Assembly: GCA_026014815.1 (NCBI GenBank)
Contig: JAOZHP010000048.1
Span: 39,322-103,321, forward strand
From: Candidatus Bathyarchaeota archaeon
GTDB taxonomy: Archaea; Thermoproteota; Bathyarchaeia; TCS64
Direction: 5' to 3'
Length of the DNA stretch: 64,000 bases
Shown here one piece after another: positions 49,031 to 57,689 of the stretch. A program made the translations under genes and the position numbers. Numbering within the stretch: position 1 is the first letter of the stretch; every line of letters begins with the position of its first letter. The notes beneath the pieces are model-generated. The model was not told where the DNA came from. It made no database searches and saw only the letters and a program-made list of their open reading frames with translations.

Positions 49031-49078
49031 TGGACGTAGTTGAGTGGTTGCATTGATAAGCGTTATAGAACAAATCAA

Positions 49079-49527
49079 TCCATAAAATGATCAAGTTGTA
49101 ATTGATTTTTTAGATTTATCTTGAGTAACTGGAAGCTACACCATTGTATGGGGCGCATCACTGCTTAGCACTTACCATATAATTAAAGTAATACATGGCG
49201 CAGTGCATCACCGCTTAAAATTTACGTGCACGGTTTTAGGCACTTTACTCCCCCAGTCAGGGGTAAGGCAGTCCTCGCCTCCACGATTAGAGCCTCGTGG
49301 TTTGAAAAATGAGGATTACTCCTCTTCCAGTTCATCCGTCATTCTTCCCATGATGGGTTTCTATGTACATAACTTAGGGTTAAAAATACGTTGTTAATGG
49401 GTTGGTGTGGTCATTGTATGGGTGATAACCTACATATTTGGGATTTAACATTAAGGATGCACGAGGATTGAACAGCTCAATCTTGATTGACTTTTAAGCT
49501 ATTATTACAGTAAAATAGTGAGATAGT
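49079..49527. other. Gap with repeats and hairpin
   Basis: Holds the second pair of 22-bp repeats (listed) and a hairpin CCACGA/TCGTGG near 49280. No gene with convincing features. Weak open frames such as the plus one from 49203 have no ribosome-binding site and start within the repeat. Confidence 0.4.
49155..49226. repeat. Two further copies of the ~22-bp repeat
   Basis: Copies start gcatcactgcttagcactta (49155-49176) and gcatcaccgcttaaaattta (49205-49226). Spacing between the two starts is 50 bp here and 37 bp in the first pair. The first copy is degenerate. Repeats with flanking unequal spacers do not form a CRISPR array. Confidence 0.6.
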
Positions 49528-49704
49528 ATGTATGTAGAAACGGACCCACCGTCAGAACTCTGCGGTGTATGTGAACAAGAGATGAGATATAGCCACACGG
49601 AAAAAGAGCATCAATATTACGTTTGTAATAAATCCGGTTGTCCTTCAAAGAATAAAGAAGTCGCTGTAAACATTAAAAGCAGAGTTGGAAAAAGAGGTAA
49701 TTGA
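49528..49704 (+). CDS. Small zinc-ribbon protein (58 aa)
   Basis: The ATG at 49528 opens MYVETDPPSELCGVCEQEMR, then HQYYVCNKSGCPSKNKEVAV and a basic tail. Two pairs of cysteines (CGVC and CNKSGC) at ribbon spacing indicate a zinc ribbon. Promoter-like attattacagtaaaatag lies upstream. Small zinc ribbons of this kind act in transcription or RNA binding; no family assigned. Confidence 0.6.
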   Translation: MYVETDPPSELCGVCEQEMRYSHTEKEHQYYVCNKSGCPSKNKEVAVNIKSRVGKRGN

Positions 49705-49864
49705 CACCGATCCTTGTGAGGTGGTGTAACTATTCACTTTCTTTATCTTTCTCTGGAAAAGTGATAACTGTGCAGTTCTACCTTACATGGTAAGATAAAC
49801 CTAAAATTTTTTCCCCTCATTTTTTACATAAAGGAAAAACTTTATTTACAATATCGAATTAGCG

Positions 49865-50650
49865 TTGTTTAATTTGAATAAAATTGAAGAAATTTATCAT
49901 AATTATAGTTTCTGGGTAAAAAGCTCGTTATCTTTCATAATCATTGTCGATACTATCGCATTAAGATTGAATACACAAGTAGTTCCATTCGTTATCTTAC
50001 AATACACTTGGAGCATCTCAGCTGTACTGATGCTAATCCTTTGCATTATCGGAGCATCTCCATATATCGGGTATTTCAAGGAAATGTCATTCAGGAAAAA
50101 CTCGAAACAAATGGTATTAAACCCTAATTTAATCCAACTAGCTGAAAAAATGGGTATAGAGTGTTCAAGTTTCTATCTCGTTGAAAACTGGAATGGTGCA
50201 TCCATGTATTGTGACGCCCTGAGTATTGGGGAAATACTAAAATCAAAACTTACAGAACAAGAATTAGAAGCTATAGTTGCCCATGAGTTTACTCATAAGA
50301 TTCATGAAATAACGCATCTGATACTTCTCTTCGTTGGTTGTTTTCTAAGCTGGATTATCGCAGTTTTGTTGGGGTTAGGTCTACCAAGCATCATGTATAA
50401 GGTCCTTCTATTATCGTGTGTCTATCTTTTCGTCCCTCAATTCTGTTGGTTTAGGGAATTAGATTGTGATGAGAACGCGATTAAGTACGCCGATAAAAAG
50501 GACCTTCAGAGTGGTTTAATCAAGTACGGCGAAGGTCGGATTCATAAATATGGATTTTTACATCCCTCCATAGCATTTAGAATAGCTGACTTTAAAAGAA
50601 TAGAAAAAATATGGATTAGAGTATTTTCTTCCTCAAAGAATAGACACTAA
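49865..50650 (+). CDS. M48-family membrane metalloprotease
   Basis: A 261-aa HtpX-like peptidase: two N-terminal membrane helices (SSLSFIIIVDTIALRLNTQV region and VLMLILCIIGASPYI), the zinc motif in LEAIVAHEFTHKIHE (HExxH), two more helices (LILLFVGCFLSWIIAVLLGL), and the third ligand in FRELDCDENAIKYADK (Glu). Start is TTG 49865. Such proteases degrade misfolded membrane proteins. The gene runs into the metallophosphoesterase gene on the other strand (35-bp tail overlap). Confidence 0.82.
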   Translation: MFNLNKIEEIYHNYSFWVKSSLSFIIIVDTIALRLNTQVVPFVILQYTWSISAVLMLILCIIGASPYIGYFKEMSFRKNSKQMVLNPNLIQLAEKMGIECSSFYLVENWNGASMYCDALSIGEILKSKLTEQELEAIVAHEFTHKIHEITHLILLFVGCFLSWIIAVLLGLGLPSIMYKVLLLSCVYLFVPQFCWFRELDCDENAIKYADKKDLQSGLIKYGEGRIHKYGFLHPSIAFRIADFKRIEKIWIRVFSSSKNRH

Positions 50651-52772
50651 CTAGAATCCCAATAGCTATGAAGATAGGTGGGATCGGTATTCCCTCCCAT
50701 GAATCGGGCTCGGGTTCAGTCTCCTGCTCCGTGATTGGTTTCTCCTCGTACTTTACTGTCAACTCGGTGTTTGTGTCGAGGTCAATGGTTCGTGAAATGC
50801 TTGTCTCTCCATCGCTCCACTCCTTGAAGGCGTACTCCGTTTCGTCGATTGTCGTCGATGGAGGGGCCTCGACAGTGTAAGCTCCCTCTTGAAGAGTTTC
50901 GCTGTATGGGGTATCCTCGGTGTTTCCATTCACCATGACTTGGATTCCGCTCGGTATGGTGTCCAATGCTAGCGTGAACTCCGCCGGTGGCTGAATCAAC
51001 GTGACAGTCTCGATCTCAGTGACTGTGTTGCCTGCATAGTCTGTTGTCTCTACCTTGATCTCCACCTCGGAGGCGCCCTCTGTGGGTACTGTGACTGCGT
51101 ATGACTCGGAGTTGTATGATATTATGTATTCGTCACCTGTTATGATGGGGGCGAATGATAACTCAAAAGAAGTCCATGTGGAACCTGAGTCAGTGCTATA
51201 CCATGCATCCACATCCTTGACTCCCCATCCGACGTCAGACGCCTCGATGGTAACATCCAAGGCTTCACCTGCGTCAAGACTACTTGGCATCTCAACAGAC
51301 GCTGTTGGTGACGCATCATCCGTTGTATCGGATATTGTTATGTCAAGTGTGGAACTCGCGGGCAAGTCAAAATAAGCAACGAAGACGTGGCCCTCGCTAG
51401 TTGAATAAGTCTCAACGGCTTTAGGTGCTTCTGGGTACCAAATGTAATCATCGATAGCTGAACTACTACTGACTGTAAACTCCAGACGTGCATCTGTGAT
51501 GGGCATTTCAAGCCCGTTTATCACCGAGGCTGATACCGATGTTCCTGAACCATCGTTGGCACCCTTATAATAATACTGGACTTCATTTAGTGGTACCGAG
51601 TTGGGCGGCGTATAGAGTCCAGTTGTGGCATACTTGTCCAAGGTTACGGTACCATCATTGTCGATCTTCAGAAGCCTATACCCGTAAATACTCCCAGGAG
51701 GTAGTCCACCGCCGGCGGGAGTCGTCGAAATGAAGTAATGCTGGTCGTTGAGTATATAGATCATGTCTCTGTGAACGTGTCCACTAAGAACGAGACGTAC
51801 ATCGTTTTCTTGGATCAGCTTGAGAATTTCAGCAGCTTCTTCCATATTGTCCAGCCAGGTGAAGTACATGAGTTCTGTGAGGTCGTCTATGTTCTCCCAG
51901 CTCCCAGTGATCTCTCCTCCTGTGACTGTTCCTTGGTCATCCTCGTACTCGCTGCTGAGCAATGGGTGATGGAACCCCACGATCTTGACTTTATCTGGGT
52001 ACATTTTAAACACGGAGTCAGCCCACTGGATGTCCTCAAGGTCTACGAAACCTCCGCTGTGGCTATCAAGTGCGACAATTATGAAATCACCTATGACAAC
52101 TGTGTAATTGTTCTTGCCACAATACTGCTGATACAACGCGCTTCCAGAGGTGTGGTCATGGTTCCCAGGCATCAGATAGATGGGTACCTCGCTTCTCAGC
52201 ATCGTCCCCTGAAGGAAACCCCATGCAGCTGCTATGGTCTCCACATCAACAATGTCACCCGTAGTGAGAAGCAGGTCGGGTTGGATGAGATTCATCTCGT
52301 GGATATACTGGGCGTAGACATCCTTCCCATAGGGCTGGTGGATGTCACTTGATTGGCTGATAGTCAGGCTCTCCGGCCAGTCCTCCATTACCCATACACA
52401 GTTTGACTGTGTAGCTTCTCCTCCACTCCACGTCACAGTTAGGTCATAAAGCCCGGGAAGCAGGTCACCTGGTACATCAAACGTCACATCCCAAAAATCA
52501 CTATAGACGCCCATGCCTGAGCCGAGGCTGGCTGAGTCATACTTGTTGGTTAACTCAGCGGTCCAACCTGTCGCTGATTCATCTGCATTAACCTGAATGG
52601 GTAATTCCCCCCCGACTAGAACTGGCTCTGGGAGGCTAGGCAACGGTCTGCTTATTATTTCCGTTACCTTCTGGGGAGTGTACGCGGCCCCAGCCATCAT
52701 TGTTGAGAGTAACGCAGATGCGATTATTGAGACTGCTAGAATGGTTAGTGTGTCTCTTCTAATAGCTTTCAT
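50616..52772 (-). CDS. Secreted calcineurin-like metallophosphoesterase with membrane anchor
   Basis: Start ATG 52772 (718 aa) places a signal peptide LTILAVSIIASALLSTMMAG at the N-terminus. Metal-site motifs: SSDIHQPYG, TTGDIVD, MPGNHDHTSG, VGFHHPLLS and LSGHVHRDM. After the enzyme come beta-sandwich domains (about 430-660; VEIKVETTDYAGNTVTEIET), a PEGA-type repeat (VMVNGNTEDTPYSETLQEG) and a C-terminal membrane helix IFIAIGILVSVYSLRKK. The enzyme therefore acts outside, anchored to the cell surface. Substrate unknown. Confidence 0.85.
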   Translation of the reverse strand: MKAIRRDTLTILAVSIIASALLSTMMAGAAYTPQKVTEIISRPLPSLPEPVLVGGELPIQVNADESATGWTAELTNKYDSASLGSGMGVYSDFWDVTFDVPGDLLPGLYDLTVTWSGGEATQSNCVWVMEDWPESLTISQSSDIHQPYGKDVYAQYIHEMNLIQPDLLLTTGDIVDVETIAAAWGFLQGTMLRSEVPIYLMPGNHDHTSGSALYQQYCGKNNYTVVIGDFIIVALDSHSGGFVDLEDIQWADSVFKMYPDKVKIVGFHHPLLSSEYEDDQGTVTGGEITGSWENIDDLTELMYFTWLDNMEEAAEILKLIQENDVRLVLSGHVHRDMIYILNDQHYFISTTPAGGGLPPGSIYGYRLLKIDNDGTVTLDKYATTGLYTPPNSVPLNEVQYYYKGANDGSGTSVSASVINGLEMPITDARLEFTVSSSSAIDDYIWYPEAPKAVETYSTSEGHVFVAYFDLPASSTLDITISDTTDDASPTASVEMPSSLDAGEALDVTIEASDVGWGVKDVDAWYSTDSGSTWTSFELSFAPIITGDEYIISYNSESYAVTVPTEGASEVEIKVETTDYAGNTVTEIETVTLIQPPAEFTLALDTIPSGIQVMVNGNTEDTPYSETLQEGAYTVEAPPSTTIDETEYAFKEWSDGETSISRTIDLDTNTELTVKYEEKPITEQETEPEPDSWEGIPIPPIFIAIGILVSVYSLRKKIL

Positions 52773-52892
52773 GAGTTGTATGAAATACTGGTAGTACTTT
52801 ACATTTTTCAAATTTGACAACATAGGAAAAAAGACAATGAAAACAAGTTGGAAAATTAGTAAAGACATTTACGTAACAATCGTAAAGAGTGT

Positions 52893-54128
52893 TTGAGCAG
52901 TTTGAGCGACGAATGGTTTTACGGTAAAAAGAGCAGAAGCACAACCAGTGACAACCGCCTCTGGGCGGTCATCATCATCTTCATGATCATCAACGTAGGC
53001 GTATTATCCTACGTGACATACTACGGCGGAGATGGAGCAAACAGTGACATAGACACCCTCAACACAGAGCTTGACAGCCTAAGGTTCCGGCTGAACAGCG
53101 CTCAACAGGAGATCGATAACCTGAAGGAACAGGTCAAGATCGCTGAGGTGGGCAACGCCTCGGATAACCTCATACTCACACAACTCTATAACAGTACCAA
53201 GCAAAGCGTAGTGCTCATATCCGTACGTACAGCTGAGGGAGGCGGTACAGGAAGCGGGTTCATCTATGACTCTGAGGGCAGAATAATCACCAACAACCAT
53301 GTTGTAGGAGATGCCGAGAGAATAGATGTCACTTTCCTTGACGGAACCGAGCTCAAGGCAACTCTAGTGGGTACCGACCCTTACAGCGACATGGCTGTAA
53401 TCCAAGTGGACGCCCCTGACTGGCTTCTGCACCCAATAGCGTTAGGTAACTCAGGTGACTTGCTTGTGGGTGAGAGCGTGGTAGCCATCGGCAACCCATT
53501 CGGCCTCGCCAACACCATGACACTGGGGATAGTGAGCGCCGTCGGCCGCACAATGACGGCTCCGAGCAACTATGTGATAGTGGATGTCATCCAGACAGAC
53601 GCCGCCATCAACCCCGGTAACAGTGGAGGACCATTATTGAACCTCAGAGGCGAGGTGGTGGGCATGAACACGGCAATCCTCAGTAGCACCAACGACTTCA
53701 GCGGCGTGGGTTTCGCCATCCCAAGCGACACCATGAAGAAAGAAGTCACAAGCCTCATCGAGGACGGGGAGTACCTGCATCCATGGATAGGGATCCAAGC
53801 CCGTGAGATGAATCAAGAGATAGCTGAGGAGATGGGCTTAGACGAGAACACGAGAGGCACACTGGTGGTAGCTGTCTCGGAGGGAGGCCCAGCCGAGGAA
53901 GCAGGCATACAGGGGGGTACCGATCAGGTCTCTTTCGATGGATTAACGTTAACCTTGGGTGGTGACGTAATCATCGGTGTTGACGGTATAAGCATGAACA
54001 CCTTCTATGACCTCATCTTTTACGTGTCCAGAAGTAAAACGCCCGGTGAAGTGGTGACGATGACCCTGATACGTGACGGGGAGTTAATGGACATCGAACT
54101 CACACTAGGTGTGAGACCGCCACCCTAA
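52893..54128 (+). CDS. HtrA/DegP-like membrane-anchored serine protease
   Basis: A 411-aa protein from TTG 52893. One N-terminal membrane helix (LWAVIIIFMIINVGVLSYVT), a coiled segment (LRFRLNSAQQEIDNLKEQV), a trypsin-like domain with the triad His in ITNNHVVGDA, Asp in DPYSDMAVIQV and Ser in NPGNSGGPLL, and one PDZ domain (VVAVSEGGPAEEAGIQGG). It quality-controls extracytoplasmic proteins. It is divergent from the metallophosphoesterase and may share its promoter region with that surface protein. Confidence 0.93.
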   Translation: MSSLSDEWFYGKKSRSTTSDNRLWAVIIIFMIINVGVLSYVTYYGGDGANSDIDTLNTELDSLRFRLNSAQQEIDNLKEQVKIAEVGNASDNLILTQLYNSTKQSVVLISVRTAEGGGTGSGFIYDSEGRIITNNHVVGDAERIDVTFLDGTELKATLVGTDPYSDMAVIQVDAPDWLLHPIALGNSGDLLVGESVVAIGNPFGLANTMTLGIVSAVGRTMTAPSNYVIVDVIQTDAAINPGNSGGPLLNLRGEVVGMNTAILSSTNDFSGVGFAIPSDTMKKEVTSLIEDGEYLHPWIGIQAREMNQEIAEEMGLDENTRGTLVVAVSEGGPAEEAGIQGGTDQVSFDGLTLTLGGDVIIGVDGISMNTFYDLIFYVSRSKTPGEVVTMTLIRDGELMDIELTLGVRPPP

Positions 54129-54568
54129 CCGTGCTTAGCTAATAACTCGTCTATCTTTTCCTTGCTATAACTCAGGAGAGCCCCGAACTTTCTGGCTATC
54201 TCTAATTCAAGGTCTTCCGGGTTTTTCTTCCTATTACTTTCCTCTTTGAGTCGCTTCAGTTCCATGTATTCGTCCAATACATCTTGGCTCTGAGCGATGA
54301 GAATCACGGTCTTACCCTTGGCAATGTCTCTAGGGAAAAGCTTGCTGACAAGCAGATCTGTCTCCACGTATAGTTTGGCTCCGTACTCCTCGGCTGCATG
54401 CCTTGTTGGCTCCAACATTCGTTCGGCTTGTTCACTGCTGTAGGTGGAGCTGAGGGCTAGCTTTTTACAGCCTGCTCCCACTACCTCGGCGAATGCCGTG
54501 TTGATGCCGGCGTGGTAAGAGTCAAGATCGAAGCCTTTGATTATCTTGGATAACGGGTGGTCAATCAT
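54125..54568 (-). CDS. Unknown 147-aa conserved-looking protein
   Basis: Not assigned. Alternating helices and strands: INTAFAEVVGAGCKKLALSS, then YGAKLYVETDLLVSKLFPRD and GKTVILIAQSQDVLDEYMEL; the C-terminus is a charged helix (KFGALLSYSKEKIDELLAK). An alpha-beta fold of a nucleotide-binding type is plausible. Its 3' end overlaps the HtrA gene by 4 bp on the opposite strand. Confidence 0.55.
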   Translation of the reverse strand: MIDHPLSKIIKGFDLDSYHAGINTAFAEVVGAGCKKLALSSTYSSEQAERMLEPTRHAAEEYGAKLYVETDLLVSKLFPRDIAKGKTVILIAQSQDVLDEYMELKRLKEESNRKKNPEDLELEIARKFGALLSYSKEKIDELLAKHG

Positions 54569-54613
54569 AGATTGAAGGCATCACTATGGGTTTTTCACTG
54601 TTCTTACAACCGA

Positions 54614-55441
54614 TTATATGGGGTGTAGTGTTCTTTTCCTGTCCTTGTACCTGCTTATACCATTAAACCCGAGGTCTCTGAGGAGGTCAACTGCCTCGGG
54701 TAGCCAGTAGCCTAAGGTGTCGGGAACGTGGCTGTCGCTACCGATTGTGATCCTGTCCACGCCTGAGGCGTATGCTGCCTGGAGGAACTCCTTTATGGGG
54801 TACTGGACTCCGTGCTTATGGCGTCGTCCGGAGGTGTTCACCTCTAAGCCAACTTCATGTGAGTTCATTGCATCGAACAAATCATAGACGACTGTGCCAT
54901 AGTCTTTCAACTCAACGGGTTCATCTCTGACAAGGTGGAGGAATTTACGCCAATAATCAAGGTGAGCAACCACATCGAATAAACCGCTCTCCACTGCCAT
55001 CTTGGTGAATGAATAGAACTCGTCACAGGCTTCACCGAGACTCCTTCCAGCGAAGAACCCTGGGGCATGCTTCCGTGACCCGATGTCAACATCATTAGGG
55101 TAATGTGTGCTGCCTAAAACATAGTCAAAGCAATAATCGTCCAATATTTTCTCTAGTCTCTTCTCTTCATCCGGGAAATAGTCTACTTCCAAGCTGACAA
55201 GCAGTTTAACGTCGGTGGTTTCATCCAGGTTTTTGATGTTCTCCACATAGTCAGCGATCTGGTGTTCCTGAATTCCGAAGAATTTATCGTAACCAGTTAT
55301 AATGAAGTGAGTTGCGAAGGCAATCTCTTTCAATCCTATTTTTTCTGCGACTTTAATATAGGATTCCACGGTGGAGTTGCGTGCATCTGAAGAGTAGGTT
55401 TCATGAACGTGATAGTCTACGAGATATCCTTGCTGTGTCAT
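54614..55441 (-). CDS. PHP-domain phosphoesterase (histidinol-phosphatase-like)
   Basis: A 275-aa protein with the PHP metal motifs: DYHVHETYSSDA, FATHFIITGYDKF, LVSLEVDYFPDEEK, VLGSTHYPNDVD, VVAHLDYWRK and ITIGSDSHVPDTLG. Length and layout match HisK-type histidinol-phosphate phosphatases, but PHP proteins have other phosphatase roles and no his genes are nearby. Confidence 0.85.
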   Translation of the reverse strand: MTQQGYLVDYHVHETYSSDARNSTVESYIKVAEKIGLKEIAFATHFIITGYDKFFGIQEHQIADYVENIKNLDETTDVKLLVSLEVDYFPDEEKRLEKILDDYCFDYVLGSTHYPNDVDIGSRKHAPGFFAGRSLGEACDEFYSFTKMAVESGLFDVVAHLDYWRKFLHLVRDEPVELKDYGTVVYDLFDAMNSHEVGLEVNTSGRRHKHGVQYPIKEFLQAAYASGVDRITIGSDSHVPDTLGYWLPEAVDLLRDLGFNGISRYKDRKRTLHPI

Positions 55442-55509
55442 GACGATGCAGTACCTATGACCATGCCATATTTATGAGGTTCTCAAACCTTGGATCAAAA
55501 TACTCCGAG

Positions 55510-55800
55510 TTATTCTGGTAAACTCCAATAGATTCTAGGCATCCCCGGGATACCCCCCTCATCTGTGTACTTTAGCGTCCTCGTGATGAAGCCTCGATCT
55601 GAAAGCCATTCCAGTGCTTCCACGACTTGACCTTTCTCCTCCCAGCCATTCTTTAATAACTGGCTCCAAGCTCTTCACTGAGACCGAGGACTTCCCCGAG
55701 ACCCTGAGTCATTAGCTTGATTAACAGATACACGGTATCTCGTTCACCCTCTTCCTGAAGCAGGTTCAAGACATGTTCTTTCAGTCTAGTAGGGTCTATC
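55510..55800 (-). pseudogene. Frameshifted 3' remnant of an unknown regulator-like gene
   Basis: Two minus frames that read as one protein: first LKEHVLNLLQEEGERDTVYL and LIKLMTQGLGEVLGLSEEL, then after a one-base shift near 55665 LLKNGWEEKGQVVEALEWLS and DRGFITRTLKYTDEGGIPGM ending in YWSLPE. The composition, helical then winged-helix-like, is strongly coding. The N-terminal part is lost where it meets the aminotransferase remnant. A wHTH-type regulator is possible. Confidence 0.5.
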
Positions 55801-56030
55801 GTGAGGTCAGGGAGATACTTGGAGGTAAGTCGGGTGATCTCTACGTCACCTGGTGTGAGCTTTACAACGCTGACGAGGTCTTCGTAACTGGGACCGGCGC
55901 TGAGCTTGTGCATTTAGGTAAGATATCTGGTAGAATAATTGCAGATGGTAACAAAGGTCAAACAACAAAAATAATCGCTGAAAAGTTCAGAGAATACACA
56001 AGGAACCCGAAACATGGGGTAACCATTTAG
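55775..56030 (+). pseudogene. C-terminal remnant of branched-chain aminotransferase
   Basis: Plus frame reads CELYNADEVFVTGTGAELVH, then ISGRIIADGNKGQTTKIIAE and KFREYTRNPKHG and stops. ADEVF-TGT and G-x-x-G-x-TK are the C-terminal hallmarks of IlvE-type class IV aminotransferases. The PLP-binding N-terminal two thirds are missing. It faces the 3' remnant of a minus-strand gene and both are broken at about 55790. Confidence 0.6.
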
Positions 56031-56053
56031 ATCGCGAAATAATAATTGGAGCT

Positions 56054-56893
56054 TCACATCTTCCATGCCACAGCGATAAGGTGCTGTCCCATATCCAGCA
56101 GACCAGATTTTTTACAGAACTTTATCTCTAGGTCGATGAGAGCCTTCAAGGCTTTTGGGCTGGCCTTGATTTTATCCATATTGAACCCCGCGCTACTGAT
56201 GGTGTTAGTGGGAACCATCTCGATTACCTTGCATCCATGCTCCTCTAGGAACTCTTGGATGTACGTGGAAGTGTAGAGAGTCATCGGTGCATGCCACTCA
56301 GATGACCCAGGGACACTGTTCATGACGTCAGGGAAGGAGGTGGCTGGGTCCCACTCGACGTGGTCAGTGATGTTCTCTAGGAACTCGGCACCATCAAAGG
56401 GGGCGAGAAGATGGAATGTGCCCAGAAGACTCATGACGCTAATAATGAGCGGTGAGCCCGGCTTTGCGACTCTTATCAGTTCATCTATGGCTTGATGTCT
56501 CCTGTCTCGGACATATGAGAGAGCCCCACCGAGGCAGAGCACCAAGTCGAATGTGTCGTCAGGTATCTCGCCTAAATCACAAATATCATGCCTCTTTATA
56601 GCCAAGACACTGGACATGACGCCTGCTTCACTGATCCGGTCTCTGGCTTGTTGTAGCTGATCATCCGAGATGTCGCTCACATAGACTTTGGCGTCGTTTC
56701 TTGCGAGCCAGATTGAGTATCTCCCGGGTCCAGACCCGGCGTCAAGGACATGGTCTCCTTCATGCAGGTACTTCGAGATGATGTGAGTCGTGACCTTGTA
56801 CTGGATGATGCCGTGGGTGCTCTCCAGTCTATCCCATTCTCTATCCCCGTAACTGTTGTAGTACTCCCTTATTCGGTCCGGCTCGTATCCCAT
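56054..56893 (-). CDS. Class I SAM-dependent methyltransferase
   Basis: A 279-aa Rossmann methyltransferase: motif I HVLDAGSGPGRYSIWLARND, motif II KVYVSDISDDQLQQARDRIS, motif IV FDLVLCLGGALSYVRDR and post-IV AIDELIRVAKPGSPLIISVM. Substrate unknown; the C-terminal part carries YIQEFLEEHGCKVIEMVPTN as in UbiE/COQ5-like small-molecule enzymes. Confidence 0.85.
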   Translation of the reverse strand: MGYEPDRIREYYNSYGDREWDRLESTHGIIQYKVTTHIISKYLHEGDHVLDAGSGPGRYSIWLARNDAKVYVSDISDDQLQQARDRISEAGVMSSVLAIKRHDICDLGEIPDDTFDLVLCLGGALSYVRDRRHQAIDELIRVAKPGSPLIISVMSLLGTFHLLAPFDGAEFLENITDHVEWDPATSFPDVMNSVPGSSEWHAPMTLYTSTYIQEFLEEHGCKVIEMVPTNTISSAGFNMDKIKASPKALKALIDLEIKFCKKSGLLDMGQHLIAVAWKM

Positions 56894-57086
56894 TTTGATC
56901 CCTTGTCATCATGAGTATTAGGCGTTTAAACGTATTTTGTGCAATAAATATTGACCAAAACATGCGGTATACAGGTCTAGATTTACGGTACCGAGCCGGG
57001 TTAGCTAGAATTGCCCTGTTTCATGGTTACTGTACAGGTCTCCTTAATGCCTTTTAATATAAACCGCGTGGGTTTTCTCGTTCAAC

Positions 57087-57380
57087 ATGGAAGCAGTAGC
57101 ACGAGGCGTTGTAGAGCAAGCCATAGACGACGAGCTATGTGACAGACGGCTTGAGCTGAACCACAACACATTCAAACGCTTCGAGGAAATGGGCCTACTC
57201 GAGAGCTCAGAGAGCGCCATGTTCGGTAAGATATACGCCGAGGCTTTCAGCTACTTTATCAACTATAAGATGCATAGCAGGGAGCCCATAAGCCTCCATG
57301 AGATGGAGGAGTTTGAGAAAGTCATTGACCGCCGAGTTTTCGAGATAAAGAACCGTATAAAGCATCTGACTGGAAGATAA
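57087..57380 (+). CDS. Unknown 97-aa helical protein
   Basis: Not recognised. Acidic, helical (AVARGVVEQAIDDELCDRRL; FKRFEEMGLLESSESAMFGK; EEFEKVIDRRVFEIKNRIKH). The upstream gggtttt and ctcgttcaac near 57070 contain no strong ribosome-binding site, so a leaderless start is possible. A structured hairpin follows 40 bp after its stop. Confidence 0.5.
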   Translation: MEAVARGVVEQAIDDELCDRRLELNHNTFKRFEEMGLLESSESAMFGKIYAEAFSYFINYKMHSREPISLHEMEEFEKVIDRRVFEIKNRIKHLTGR

Positions 57381-57420
57381 CTCAACCAGTTTCACCATGA
57401 TTTTTAGTTGTTTGGGAAGA

Positions 57421-57474
57421 TGGTTTAGAGGCTGCGACGGGGTAAAGGTGCGAACCCCATATTCCTCTAAACCA
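57421..57474. ncRNA. Strong composite hairpin, candidate structured RNA
   Basis: TGGTTTAGAGG (57421-57431) pairs perfectly with CCTCTAAACCA (57464-57474), an 11-bp outer stem. Inside, GGGGT (57439-57443) pairs with ACCCC (57454-57458) around a 10-nt loop aaaggtgcga. Two coaxial stems in 54 nt are more elaborate than a terminator. It lies 40 bp after an unknown gene and 215 bp before queT. It could be a small RNA, a guide RNA or a terminator; no assignment possible. Confidence 0.45.
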
Positions 57475-57624
57475 CTCCGGATTGTAAAGTTTCCTTTATC
57501 GGTAAATAACAGCTTATTTGTACTGAAATATGACGGACACAACCATCAAAACACGTGATAATTGACGGTATCAACCGATAACTATCGGAAATAATTATAA
57601 ACCCCTAAATCGTTCAATGGATTC

Positions 57625-57681
57625 GGCGGGTGAGTGGGACCTCCTACCCGTTCCGCCCTAAAAATCCCGGAGCAAGGAGGT
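57625..57681 (+). promoter_or_regulatory. Candidate riboswitch-like leader of queT-queC
   Basis: A hairpin CGGGT (57627-57631)/ACCCG (57646-57650), with GGCGG (57625)/CCGCC (57653-57657) as an alternative, presents the loop-side sequence ACCTCCT (57639-57645). This is the exact complement of AGGAGGT (57675-57681), the ribosome-binding site of the next gene, 8 bp before its ATG. The leader can therefore fold either into the hairpin, leaving the site free, or into a long pairing that masks it. The gene it precedes is a probable queuosine-precursor transporter. Confidence 0.6.
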
Positions 57682-57689
57682 AAGGAAAC

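Noticed and set aside
53353-53816. Minus-strand frames within the HtrA gene
   Set aside because: They are antisense to the protease domain, with no ribosome-binding site; shadows.
57421-57474. tRNA gene
   Set aside because: The inner loop resembles a T-arm and the outer stem an acceptor, but there is no D-arm, anticodon arm or 7-bp acceptor stem; total length is 54 nt.
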